This document shows, in pieces, positions 8,946 to 19,929 of a stretch of DNA of 64,000 nucleotides. The notes beneath the pieces are model-generated. The model saw only the letters and a program-made list of their open reading frames with translations. It was not told the DNA's origin and made no database searches. Every line of letters starts with the position of its first letter. The stretch's first letter is position 1. The translations under genes were made by a program, and so were the position numbers. This stretch comes from Methylococcus sp. EFPC2 (lineage in GTDB: Bacteria > Pseudomonadota > Gammaproteobacteria > Methylococcales > Methylococcaceae), in assembly GCF_016925495.1 (NCBI RefSeq), contig NZ_CP070491.1, positions 3,856,001 through 3,920,000 of the forward strand, given 5' to 3'.

Positions 8946-11900
8946 CCGTTCCCCACGCCCGTGGGGATGAACCGCCGCAGGCGTGCCCATCGACCTATCC
9001 GTTGGGCCGTTCCCCACGCCCGTGGGGATGAACCGGCCTGTGCGGTAAAGCCAAACAGCGTATTTGCCCGTTCCCCACGCCCGTGGGGATGAACCGCTGG
9101 CGATCTGCCGCAGCGCCTTGCATGGCGACCGTTCCCCACGCCCGTGGGGATGAACCGTTCGGGCAGAACAAACCCTTGCCGAAGAACAACCGTTCCCCAC
9201 GCCCGTGGGGATGAACCGCACGACGGCCGCGTCATCTGATGGTATCCATCCCGTTCCCCACGCCCGTGGGGATGAACCGAATGGGCCAAAACCAATCCCG
9301 GCCTGGGTGTCCCGTTCCCCACGCCCGTGGGGATGAACCGCCGCCGCCATTGCCCGCGTCAACGCGCGGGCCCCGTTCCCCACGCCCGTGGGGATGAACC
9401 GGGGCTCATATCAGGCCTTCTGTCCCATACGACGCCGTTCCCCACGCCCGTGGGGATGAACCGACCTCCGCCGCACTGGCATATCGATCTATCCCCCGTT
9501 CCCCACGCCCGTGGGGATGAACCGGCGCGGCGGGAGACGAATACATCGTAAAAGGCCCGTTCCCCACGCCCGTGGGGATGAACCGCAGCTCTCGCGCTAC
9601 ACCGATGCGGAGCTGCACCGTTCCCCACGCCCGTGGGGATGAACCGCCTTCCTCGCCGGCGCCGACGAAAGTGGTAGACCGTTCCCCACGCCCGTGGGGA
9701 TGAACCGCAAAACGGGACATTGCAACAACATCACGCGTACCGTTCCCCACGCCCGTGGGGATGAACCGTAGGCCTTCCAGAAAACACGAAGGCCTTCAGC
9801 CCGTTCCCCACGCCCGTGGGGATGAACCGCCTAAGAGCAAAGATAAAAAGGAACAGCAAATCCGTTCCCCACGCCCGTGGGGATGAACCGGGATCTTCCG
9901 CTTGTCTATATGCTCAGCGGCACCGTTCCCCACGCCCGTGGGGATGAACCGTTTTGGTATCACGGAACGGAATCCAACCAGCACCGTTCCCCACGCCCGT
10001 GGGGATGAACCGAGATTGTCCATGCGGTCATAGGCGGATGGATTCCGTTCCCCACGCCCGTGGGGATGAACCGCATCCCCAACGTCTGTCGGATGGCGAT
10101 GTCGCCCGTTCCCCACGCCCGTGGGGATGAACCGTAGCGCCTCGTGGGTGGCCGATATCGCCCAACCCGTTCCCCACGCCCGTGGGGATGAACCGACCTA
10201 CTGGAACGAGTGCTGGTGGAAATGGGCCCGTTCCCCACGCCCGTGGGGATGAACCGCCGGTTGCGCCTTACGATCCATACGCCTTCGCCCGTTCCCCACG
10301 CCCGTGGGGATGAACCGTAGTAAAAATCCACGTCTCATGGCACCCTCCTCCGTTCCCCACGCCCGTGGGGATGAACCGCCGACCATCGGTTACGGCCATG
10401 TGATGACGGCCCGTTCCCCACGCCCGTGGGGATGAACCAGCGCTCTCGCGGAGCCGCTGGTAGACGAAACCCCGTTCCCCACGCCCGTGGGGATGAACCG
10501 CGTCCTTGCATCAGGTGCAGGCGGATGGCGCACCGTTCCCCACGCCCGTGGGGATGAACCGGCAATGTTGCCGTCCCAGGTCTGGCCCATCCACCGTTCC
10601 CCACGCCCGTGGGGATGAACCGTGGCCGAGCAGTTGGCCGCCTCGGGCCGGCCGCCCGTTCCCCACGCCCGTGGGGATGAACCGTCTACCGGCTGGCCGC
10701 CGACCAAGGCCTCGAACCGTTCCCCACGCCCGTGGGGATGAACCGTGTCCTGCGTGTCGGTGGACTCGGTGAGGAGCCCGTTCCCCACGCCCGTGGGGAT
10801 GAACCGCGTCAATAATTTCGGCGGTGCGCCATTAACTTCCGTTCCCCACGCCCGTGGGGATGAACCGTGATCGGTACCGCCCGCCTGACCGGCACCGCAC
10901 CGTTCCCCACGCCCGTGGGGATGAACCGCGTTCCAAGAGATTCAGGTCGATGCGGCTACACCGTTCCCCACGCCCGTGGGGATGAACCGGCATACAGCAG
11001 GCTCAGGCGCAGGCCCAACAACCGTTCCCCACGCCCGTGGGGATGAACCGGGGCCGATTATTCTCAACCGCACTCGCAAGGCCCGTTCCCCACGCCCGTG
11101 GGGATGAACCGAGCTGGGCAGTATCGAGAACGTACGCATCATCCCGTTCCCCACGCCCGTGGGGATGAACCGGTCGATGGTGTACTTTCCAACAACACCA
11201 GGGCCCGTTCCCCACGCCCGTGGGGATGAACCGGTGGACGACAAGGCCCCCGCGCTGGCTGAAGACCGTTCCCCACGCCCGTGGGGATGAACCGCGTTGA
11301 AGGTGAACGTATAACATTAGAACATGCCGTTCCCCACGCCCGTGGGGATGAACCGTATTGGTCCAGGATGGCTTGCAGAGCTTGCCGCCGTTCCCCACGC
11401 CCGTGGGGATGAACCGCCGGTAGTCAGCGTGCCGCCCATGGGTGCCGGCCGTTCCCCACGCCCGTGGGGATGAACCGGGATAGCGGTTTCATACCGGCCT
11501 CACTTGGCTGACCGTTCCCCACGCCCGTGGGGATGAACCGGTACTGCCGGTGCCCGCGTAGAAATCCGCGTTCCGTTCCCCACGCCCGTGGGGATGAACC
11601 GTAGCCGGCTGGCGGCCCATAGGGCGATGGAGTCCGTTCCCCACGCCCGTGGGGATGAACCGTCGCCGGCCTTGGTGAACGCCTCGCCGGCTTTCCGTTC
11701 CCCACGCCCGTGGGGATGAACCGACGGCCCGCCGCCTTGCGATGGCGAGACGGTGCCGTTCCCCACGCCCGTGGGGATGAACCGCGTCAGGGTTGGGCGG
11801 GTAGTGCCGAAGGCGGCCGTTCCCCACGCCCGTGGGGATGAACCGGAGAACCAGAGGTATAGGTGAACAGATCGGTACCGTTCCCCACGCCCGTGGGGAT

Positions 11901-14900
11901 GAACCGGGAGCAGTCCGGCAGATGCCAGCGGAGCAAGTCCGTTCCCCACGCCCGTGGGGATGAACCGGTCGTGGCGCCGGTAAAGGTCAGGGACCACGTC
12001 CGTTCCCCACGCCCGTGGGGATGAACCGTGCTACGCGCGGGCTGCAACGCCAATTTTTATCCGTTCCCCACGCCCGTGGGGATGAACCAGGCGGCAGGCG
12101 GCTGCATTTCAACAGCCCCTGGCCGTTCCCCACGCCCGTGGGGATGAACCGCTCGTGGCGGGCCGCCATGCCTTTTGCGGTTTCCGTTCCCCACGCCCGT
12201 GGGGATGAACCGAATTTGCGGGTGTATCAGGTCACGGGCGATTTCCCGTTCCCCACGCCCGTGGGGATGAACCGGAACGTTGAATTTAGCCGGGGCGTTA
12301 GACAATACCGTTCCCCACGCCCGTGGGGATGAACCGCTCCCGGTGGCGCTCCGCGATACGATCTTGCGCCGTTCCCCACGCCCGTGGGGATGAACCGCGG
12401 CGGTCAACCCGTACTTTGGCCGCGAGGTTCCGTTCCCCACGCCCGTGGGGATGAACCGCTCTTCTGCGCTCGCCGTTCCCAGGGCGTTCGCCGTTCCCCA
12501 CGCCCGTGGGGATGAACCGGATGTCGAGGAGTTTCGACAGAATTTTCGTTTCCGTTCCCCACGCCCGTGGGGATGAACCGGACCTTGGTTGTGACTATAA
12601 CGGTAATACCACCCGTTCCCCACGCCCGTGGGGATGAACCGATCGTGCGATAATTTCGGCGCGAGCAGATATTCCGTTCCCCACGCCCGTGGGGATGAAC
12701 CGCGAACGGACCTGCCGTCGTCAACACACTATCCCCGTTCCCCACGCCCGTGGGGATGAACCGATAAAATTTCGCCCGTAACCTCGTTCGGTCGACCGTT
12801 CCCCACGCCCGTGGGGATGAACCGCCGGAAATCGACCCCCGTATGAGTTTCAAGTACCGTTCCCCACGCCCGTGGGGATGAACCGGTAGATTCGCGCACT
12901 CTATGTAATAGGGATTGCCGTTCCCCACGCCCGTGGGGATGAACCGATATCGTCTGAGTTCCGCGACGTTTGTTGATGCCGTTCCCCACGCCCGTGGGGA
13001 TGAACCGGTATCGAAATACATTGCGGTAATTATTGGGAACCGTTCCCCACGCCCGTGGGGATGAACCGTACGGGTTGACCGTCGCCTTGGATATGCGCGA
13101 CCGTTCCCCACGCCCGTGGGGATGAACCGCAGCGATAATTGCCCAGTCAGCGTGGTGTAGACCGTTCCCCACGCCCGTGGGGATGAACCGGCTGTAATGC
13201 CGCTAGCATCCCTATGTGGTCGCCGTTCCCCACGCCCGTGGGGATGAACCGGCCGTATAAATGCCCGGCAGTCCTCGCTCATCCCGTTCCCCACGCCCGT
13301 GGGGATGAACCGGACCTTGGTTGTGACTATAACGGTAATACCACACCGTTCCCCACGCCCGTGGGGATGAACCGGCATGGAGATCGGAATCTACACTAGC
13401 GATGGTCCGTTCCCCACGCCCGTGGGGATGAACCGCAGCGATAATTGCCCAGTCAGCGTGGTGTAGACCGTTCCCCACGCCCGTGGGGATGAACCGTACT
13501 TCCCGATCCCGTAATTGTAGGATTGGAGCCGTTCCCCACGCCCGTGGGGATGAACCGGCGGGCAACGCTCCGGCGAGCTTGGAGGGTGCCCGTTCCCCAC
13601 GCCCGTGGGGATGAACCGGTGTAGACCGATTGTCCAATGGCGAGGGAAATCCGTTCCCCACGCCCGTGGGGATGAACCGGTATCGAAATACATTGCGGTA
13701 ATTATTGGGAACCGTTCCCCACGCCCGTGGGGATGAACCGCGTACACGGCCTCCGCGCTATCCATGCCGTACCCGTTCCCCACGCCCGTGGGGATGAACC
13801 GTCTGACGCCCAATGCGGCGAGACCGCGCTTAACCGTTCCCCACGCCCGTGGGGATGAACCGTTGTCGAGCAGATAACGCTAAATGGGCTGACACCGTTC
13901 CCCACGCCCGTGGGGATGAACCGAGGAGGCCTCCGGCACCGAAGCCGAAGACGCGCCGTTCCCCACGCCCGTGGGGATGAACCGCGGACGATCACGTTTG
14001 CCCGCTGGGATGGGATCCGTTCCCCACGCCCGTGGGGATGAACCGATCGGGCGGAGAATGGCTGCGACGATTGTGCGCCGTTCCCCACGCCCGTGGGGAT
14101 GAACCGCGTCCGCACGCTATGTCGTTTTCGACGAGGTCCCGTTCCCCACGCCCGTGGGGATGAACCCGGTTCCAGCCGAGCCGGTACTCAGGAGCGGGCC
14201 CGTTCCCCACGCCCGTGGGGATGAACCGGCACTTGTCGGCTTCCAGTTGCAGGGCCTCTACCGTTCCCCACGCCCGTGGGGATGAACCGCCGCCGAGAGC
14301 GCCGGGTCGAACCGATAAACCCCGTTCCCCACGCCCGTGGGGATGAACCGCGGCCATTGAAAAGGCCGGTACCAGCCAGATCCCGTTCCCCACGCCCGTG
14401 GGGATGAACCGATCGGCGTAGCAGCGGAATCCACGGCCACAGGCCGTTCCCCACGCCCGTGGGGATGAACCGGCGCTCGATATCGGCGACCGGGAAAAAA
14501 TGCACCGTTCCCCACGCCCGTGGGGATGAACCGATTCCCCTCGCCCTCTGGGAGAGGGGCTAGGGCCGTTCCCCACGCCCGTGGGGATGAACCGCCCTTC
14601 GGCGAACTCGGCCAGGTCGCGGCGGCCCGTTCCCCACGCCCGTGGGGATGAACCGGCCATGGCCGCCAGATCGGCCGCGGTGAATTCCCGTTCCCCACGC
14701 CCGTGGGGATGAACCGCTCTATGCTGCGCAGATCGGTAAAAGCACCGACCGTTCCCCACGCCCGTGGGGATGAACCGCTTAACGAGGTGTAACTAGAGGG
14801 GGATGATGAACCGTTCCCCACGCCCGTGGGGATGAACCGCCGCTACCGTTCATGATTTCGTAAGCTAAGCCCCGTTCCCCACGCCCGTGGGGATGAACCG

Positions 14901-17407
14901 CCAACCTGTTGCATTGGCACATCGTCAATCTGCCGTTCCCCACGCCCGTGGGGATGAACCGACGCGCTATTGAGGCCGGCAATCGCGTTCCATCCGTTCC
15001 CCACGCCCGTGGGGATGAACCGTTTTCCAGGTCGACTACCAACTGCTGATACTGCCGTTCCCCACGCCCGTGGGGATGAACCGGACATTCCACGCCTCGT
15101 GGGAGGCATGTAACACCGTTCCCCACGCCCGTGGGGATGAACCGCGCGTGCAGTTGTTGCCAGGAAAGAGGCGTTTCCGTTCCCCACGCCCGTGGGGATG
15201 AACCGGCAATCCGGCCAGGGTTGACGATCAGCCAATACCGTTCCCCACGCCCGTGGGGATGAACCGTTTCCGGCAGCTTAAAGAGGTAGAGCTAGAGGCC
15301 GTTCCCCACGCCCGTGGGGATGAACCGCTCTTCCACATCGGTACCGATGCCGCCAAGGACCGTTCCCCACGCCCGTGGGGATGAACCGCGGTTTGGGTTC
15401 AGTTCCTATAGGCCGTAGGATCCGTTCCCCACGCCCGTGGGGATGAACCGTTGATGTACAAGCGCGCCCGCGACGGCCATGGGCCGTTCCCCACGCCCGT
15501 GGGGATGAACCGCGGGTAACAGCTAGCGCAAGGTGTCAGCGGACCCGTTCCCCACGCCCGTGGGGATGAACCGGAGACGGAAAAATTGACACTGCTACGG
15601 GCGGTCCGTTCCCCACGCCCGTGGGGATGAACCGGGATGGCCGGCCAAGGCCTGGCCGTTGCGCAACCCGTTCCCCACGCCCGTGGGGATGAACCGATGC
15701 CGGATTTGAAGGCGTAGAAGATCCTCTTCCGTTCCCCACGCCCGTGGGGATGAACCGAAATGATCGTTCGCCTGGCAGACGCCAAAGAGCCGTTCCCCAC
15801 GCCCGTGGGGATGAACCGGTACGACGGTAAGCCAGCAGCGGTTCCACGTCCCGTTCCCCACGCCCGTGGGGATGAACCGGTTGACGACGCCATGTCATAG
15901 CCTTACCGGGGCCGTTCCCCACGCCCGTGGGGATGAACCGGCGCGTGTCGCTATGTTTACAATCGGGTGCTGCCGTTCCCCACGCCCGTGGGGATGAACC
16001 GGCGCGTGTCGCTATGTTTACAATCGGGTGCTGCCGTTCCCCACGCCCGTGGGGATGAACCGTGACGAAGGAGCTTGACGCGTATTTAAGCGATCCGTTC
16101 CCCACGCCCGTGGGGATGAACCGGGCGCCGGGACGTCGTCCGTCCCTATAAAAGTCCGTTCCCCACGCCCGTGGGGATGAACCGCCGTGCTGCTCGACGG
16201 TCGCCGACAGCGGATACCGTTCCCCACGCCCGTGGGGATGAACCGCCGTGAGTGGGCTAGAACCACGGCCCCAAGTGCCGTTCCCCACGCCCGTGGGGAT
16301 GAACCGGTGCACCGTGTTTGGGACGTGCGCGAGTTTTTCCGTTCCCCACGCCCGTGGGGATGAACCACGCTGGAGGCAAAGGACGGTAAAGAAGTGCGCC
16401 CGTTCCCCACGCCCGTGGGGATGAACCGCGATCGCGGCGAGCCGGCGCGGAGAGAAGGATCCGTTCCCCACGCCCGTGGGGATGAACCGGGCTCGGGTGG
16501 CGGCAGCGAGGAGATTTTTATCCGTTCCCCACGCCCGTGGGGATGAACCGGTGCGCTTCCGCATCAACAACGTGGACACCGACCGTTCCCCACGCCCGTG
16601 GGGATGAACCGCCGGGCAGACAACAAGAGGAGGCAATATGGCACCGTTCCCCACGCCCGTGGGGATGAACCGCGCTGTGCGACAAAACCGGAGCGGTCGA
16701 CATCCCGTTCCCCACGCCCGTGGGGATGAACCGTTGGCCGAGGGGTTAGGGCACCCCGCGTGCGGCCGTTCCCCACGCCCGTGGGGATGAACCGGCCTCA
16801 GCCCTCAAACGCATTTTCGCCAATAGCCGTTCCCCACGCCCGTGGGGATGAACCGCGATCTTGTTCTTGAAATGAAGAGGCGGTGACACCGTTCCCCACG
16901 CCCGTGGGGATGAACCCGAATCATGCGAGGACTGATATGGATAACCAACCCGTTCCCCACGCCCGTGGGGATGAACCGCCCAGGACGCCCGGGTCGATAT
17001 TGATCTTGTACCCGTTCCCCACGCCCGTGGGGATGAACCGCCAATCCAACGGGGTTTGCTTGCCTGCCTTGTCCGTTCCCCACGCCCGTGGGGATGAACC
17101 GCAAATGATGCCCTACCTCGGGCAACTGGACCTGCCGTTCCCCACGCCCGTGGGGATGAACCGTCGATCGGGCAGCTGTCGGTGGCGTTGGAGGCCCGTT
17201 CCCCACGCCCGTGGGGATGAACCTGCTGTGAAGGCCAGGCGAAGTCGAAGCGCCATCCGTTCCCCACGCCTGAGGGGATGAACCGATGTCGCCGGCTTCG
17301 AGCGCGCCACGGAATGCCCGTTCCCCACGCCGGTGGGGATGAACCGCCATCGGCGCCACGGCGCTGGCGGCCGATACCCCGCTCCCCACGCCCGTGGGGA
17401 TGAACCT
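8946..17407 (+). CRISPR. Type I-E CRISPR array, 139 repeats and 138 spacers
   Basis: The 29-bp repeat starts CCGTTCCCC, contains the stem CCCCACGCCCGTGGGG and ends ATGAACCG. This matches E. coli-type I-E repeats in the same orientation as cas. The step is 61 bp (32-nt spacers) with a net 15 spacers of 33 nt: 8,433 bp between first and last repeat start equals 138 x 61 + 15. Repeats are near-identical until about 17,257, after which three decayed copies follow (TGA for CGT in the stem at 17,257; CGGTG at 17,318; CCGCTCC start and final T at 17,379). Base 29 varies at 10,439 A, 12,089 A, 14,167 C, 16,367 A, 16,917 C and 17,224 T. Four spacers are duplicated: 12,581/13,313, 13,008/13,680, 13,130/13,436 and 15,941/16,002. 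The leader is on the left. Confidence 0.98.
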
Positions 17408-17602
17408 TATTGTTCGGAATGGAGATGATGCAAGGACACGTCCTGTGGCGCTTGCCAGCCCGCCCGTCCTGGGGCGGTCGTTCACGGCCGGGAGCACCGG
17501 CCGCTCACCCCCACGCCCGTGGGGGTGAGCGGCTCGGCGCTGGCAAAAGCCTGATGCCGCCGCAGCGAGTATCTCTATCGAATGAAGTCGCGATGAGTCG
17601 GT
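17408..17602. other. Array-distal flank
   Basis: 195 bp between the last decayed repeat and the minus-strand aminotransferase gene. It holds the perfect palindrome at 17,500-17,533, flanked by an outer inverted repeat (TTGCCAGC near 17,453 and GCTGGCAA near 17,539). A large nested hairpin is therefore possible in either transcript. No gene was seen. Confidence 0.5.
17500..17533. repeat. Perfect 34-bp palindrome resembling a CRISPR repeat
   Basis: Two 16-base arms, GCCGCTCACCCCCACG and its exact complement, are separated by CC. The centre contains the CRISPR stem CCCCACGCCCGTGGGG. The CCG that starts the repeat-like part (17,501) lies exactly 122 bp, two 61-bp units, after the start of the last repeat (17,379). 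It could be a fossil repeat that became fully symmetric, or a bidirectional terminator-like hairpin between the array and the converging aminotransferase gene. Confidence 0.6.
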
Positions 17603-19060
17603 TTACAAGCCGATAGCGAAGTTCCGTACCTTTTCTCGGGTGGATGCCGGAATGCGGCCGCTATGCATCTCTTTGGCCACTTCCGCGCATACGTCGGCCA
17701 CCAGTTCCGTCTGCTCCTCGGTCAAGATCAAGGGAGGCTCTATCCTGACCACTTGCTGGGCGTTTCCGAAGTAGCCCACGTAAACGCCTTTCTCCACGCA
17801 ACGCATCGCGAACAGCTTGCAGGCTGCGGGATCCCTGGAAATATTGATCTCCAGTCCGATCATCAGCCCGCGGCCGCGTGCTTCGACCAGCACATCCGGA
17901 TACTGCAGCTGAAGCGCTTGCAGCCTGCCGAGTAGCCTGCATCCCAGCTTGTCGGCGTTGGCCATGACGTCGTGGTCCTCGATGATGGAAATGACCTTGG
18001 CGGCCGCCGCCGCAGAGGGCGGATGCCCGGTATAAGTGAACAGATGCTGCGCCGGGTGCAGGGCATCGATCACCTCTGCCCGACCGATCAAAGCCGAGAT
18101 CGGAGCATAGCCGCCGGAAAGCCCTTTCGCGGTCACCAGGATATCGGGCACCACCCCGTCGTGTTCGATCGCCCACCAGCGGCCGGTCCGCCCCATTCCG
18201 CTCTGTATCTCGTCGATGATGAACAGGGCTTGATGTTTGCTCAGCATTTCCGCCAGCAAGGGAAAGAATCCTTCGGGGGGCACCTGTACTCCGGCGTCCC
18301 CCTGGATGGGTTCCGCCAACACACCGCCGATCTCACCGGAGGTCAGCAAGGTCTTTATCCGGCGCAAGACCTCGTCGCGTTGCTTTAGCGTCACCGGAAA
18401 GTCCACGGTGATGAAGTTCGGCGAAGGCGGATAGATGCCGTCGTTGAGCCCCCGAAATCCCGAAGCCTGCTGGGAAAGCCCCGTCGATCCGTGGTAGGCG
18501 TTGGCAAATTTGATCACGGCATAACGCCCCGTGTATTTGCGCATCGCCTCGATCGCGCCGTCGCATGAATCGGATCCGGATAGTCCGATGAGTACCTTCT
18601 TCGCATGCCGGCCGGGCGTGATGCGGGTCAGTTTTTCGGCAAGCTCGATGGCCTGAATGTTGGCGGAATATGGGAAACAGGAGTTCTGAAGCTGGGTGGC
18701 GGTCTGGTAGTAGGCTAACGCCACCTCGTCATGGCCATAGCCCAGGACGTTGGTCGTCGCGGCGGAGAGGCAGTCCAGGTAGATGTTGCCATCCAGATCG
18801 GTGACATACGCACCTTGTCCACCCTCGAGCGTGATGCCGTAAAGCCCGGAGTAGTTGGTGCGGCCGATCACTTTCCGCATCCGCTCCAGCATCGCGATCG
18901 ATTTCGGGCCGGGGGGTGAGGTCTTGACGCTGACGGCGACGCGGGGAAATTCGCCCAGCCATTCGGCTTCCGCCTTCTCCTGCACCAGGGCCAATCCCGC
19001 GCCGGTAGCCAAGCCGGCCACTCTGGAGAGCATCTCCCGTCGTGAAATTCGCTCGCTCAT
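17603..19060 (-). CDS. Class III PLP-dependent aminotransferase with N-terminal Tat-like signal
   Basis: 485 residues. A fold-type I class III aminotransferase: a Rossmann-like region with GLSGSDSCDGAIEAMR, FIIDEIQSGMGRTG (D283 pairs with the PLP ring nitrogen) and TAKGLSGGYAP (K312, Schiff-base lysine). The substrate is unknown; ornithine/GABA/acetylornithine-type enzymes share the fold. The first ~32 residues are unlike cytosolic members: a basic start, twin-arginine motif SRREML, hydrophobic AGLATGAGLALV and an AEA cleavage-like site. This suggests Tat export or membrane attachment. AGGGGG lies a few bases before ATG, supporting the start. The gene converges on the CRISPR array. Confidence 0.85.
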   Translation of the reverse strand: MSERISRREMLSRVAGLATGAGLALVQEKAEAEWLGEFPRVAVSVKTSPPGPKSIAMLERMRKVIGRTNYSGLYGITLEGGQGAYVTDLDGNIYLDCLSAATTNVLGYGHDEVALAYYQTATQLQNSCFPYSANIQAIELAEKLTRITPGRHAKKVLIGLSGSDSCDGAIEAMRKYTGRYAVIKFANAYHGSTGLSQQASGFRGLNDGIYPPSPNFITVDFPVTLKQRDEVLRRIKTLLTSGEIGGVLAEPIQGDAGVQVPPEGFFPLLAEMLSKHQALFIIDEIQSGMGRTGRWWAIEHDGVVPDILVTAKGLSGGYAPISALIGRAEVIDALHPAQHLFTYTGHPPSAAAAAKVISIIEDHDVMANADKLGCRLLGRLQALQLQYPDVLVEARGRGLMIGLEINISRDPAACKLFAMRCVEKGVYVGYFGNAQQVVRIEPPLILTEEQTELVADVCAEVAKEMHSGRIPASTREKVRNFAIGL

Positions 19061-19211
19061 GATCGTTTCCCCCTGAAGAGGTTCTCGCCACAGGAAAGCC
19101 GGCTGCCTTCACCTCGGCACCGCCCCGGAGTGCGGTCTTCCCGCACCAGGCTCGCGGATTGTACGCGTGTGCGCAGAACTTGGTCGGCCACGCCATACTC
19201 CCCACCCTTAG

Positions 19212-19315
19212 TTAAGGTGGCCCGAGATCCCCGGCCAGATCGGTGGGAGCGGGCTTTAGCCCACGACGATTAAGGCCTGAAGGCCGCTCCCACCATGACC
19301 TCTGGGCTGGGTTAA
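19212..19315. repeat. REPIN-like element, copy 1
   Basis: An outer TTAAGGTGGCCC start, an inner pair GTGGGAGCGGGCTT and GGCCGCTCCCAC in inverted orientation, and a closing GGGCTGGGTTAA. Two REP-type palindromes face each other, the structure of a REPIN/MITE. Related copies occur at 33,813-33,904 and 55,363-55,462, all in intergenic DNA. Confidence 0.7.
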
Positions 19316-19838
19316 GAATAGAGGCATCGAAACGCCAATCCCGTCACTACCTAGGGGAATACCTCTCCACACGAAAGGTACTTTCGTCCACGGGGGCGTG
19401 AAGAGGGCCTTTGGCAGAACCGTTAATAGTTTGATCCGCCGGTATTCTGCCTGCAATTTCTTGTGCGCCGCGGGCCGTATTACCCACGGCATCCCTTGCC
19501 GGCCTTCGCGAGAAGATAACTCGAGGCCGTCAACGCCGGTTCGTGTGTAAAGTCAAAATTGCAAGGGATCGGGCAGGGTCAAGATAATGCGAGAGGCCTG
19601 GAACACCCGTCTCCACGATAGGGCCTATACCTTAGGCAACTCCGGCGCTGGGCTTGTACGATCTACGACACGCCCTCGTGATGGACGATATGCTGCGCAA
19701 CTTGCGCCGACGGCCGACTATGCGGCTATTGGGATCGACAGAGGGGTGAAAAAAAGTAGATGAGTTCCGTGTTGGAAAAACCGGACGAGAAACAAGCGAA
19801 AGAGATGTTTCTCACGTATCGAGAAACAGGGAATTGAT
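19316..19838. other. Intergenic stretch without recognised gene
   Basis: About 520 bp between REPIN copy 1 and tRNA-Pro. The short minus-strand frame at 19,256-19,492 has no family resemblance, overlaps the repeat and is not annotated. No terminator, riboswitch or RNA gene was recognised by eye. Confidence 0.4.
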
Positions 19839-19915
19839 TGGTCGGGGTGAGAGGATTCGAACCTCCGGCCACTGCCTCCCGAAAGCAGTGCTCTACCAGG
19901 CTGAGCTACACCCCG
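19839..19915 (-). tRNA. tRNA-Pro (anticodon CGG)
   Basis: Read on the minus strand: acceptor stem CGGGGTG paired with CACCCCG, discriminator A and an encoded CCA. The D arm reads GTAGCTCAGCCTGGTAGAGC-like. The anticodon arm CTGCT-TTCGGGA-GGCAG gives anticodon CGG, and the T arm contains GTTCGAATCC. Length is 77 nt. It lies 14 bp downstream of ispB on the same strand and may be co-transcribed. Confidence 0.95.
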
Positions 19916-19929
19916 AAACTTTGATATTT

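Noticed and set aside
8941-17400. Many open frames on both strands through the array that encode repeating peptides such as VHPHGRGER and FIPTGVGNG.
   Set aside because: They are the CRISPR repeat read in several frames; spacers have no coding constraint and frames end at random spacers.
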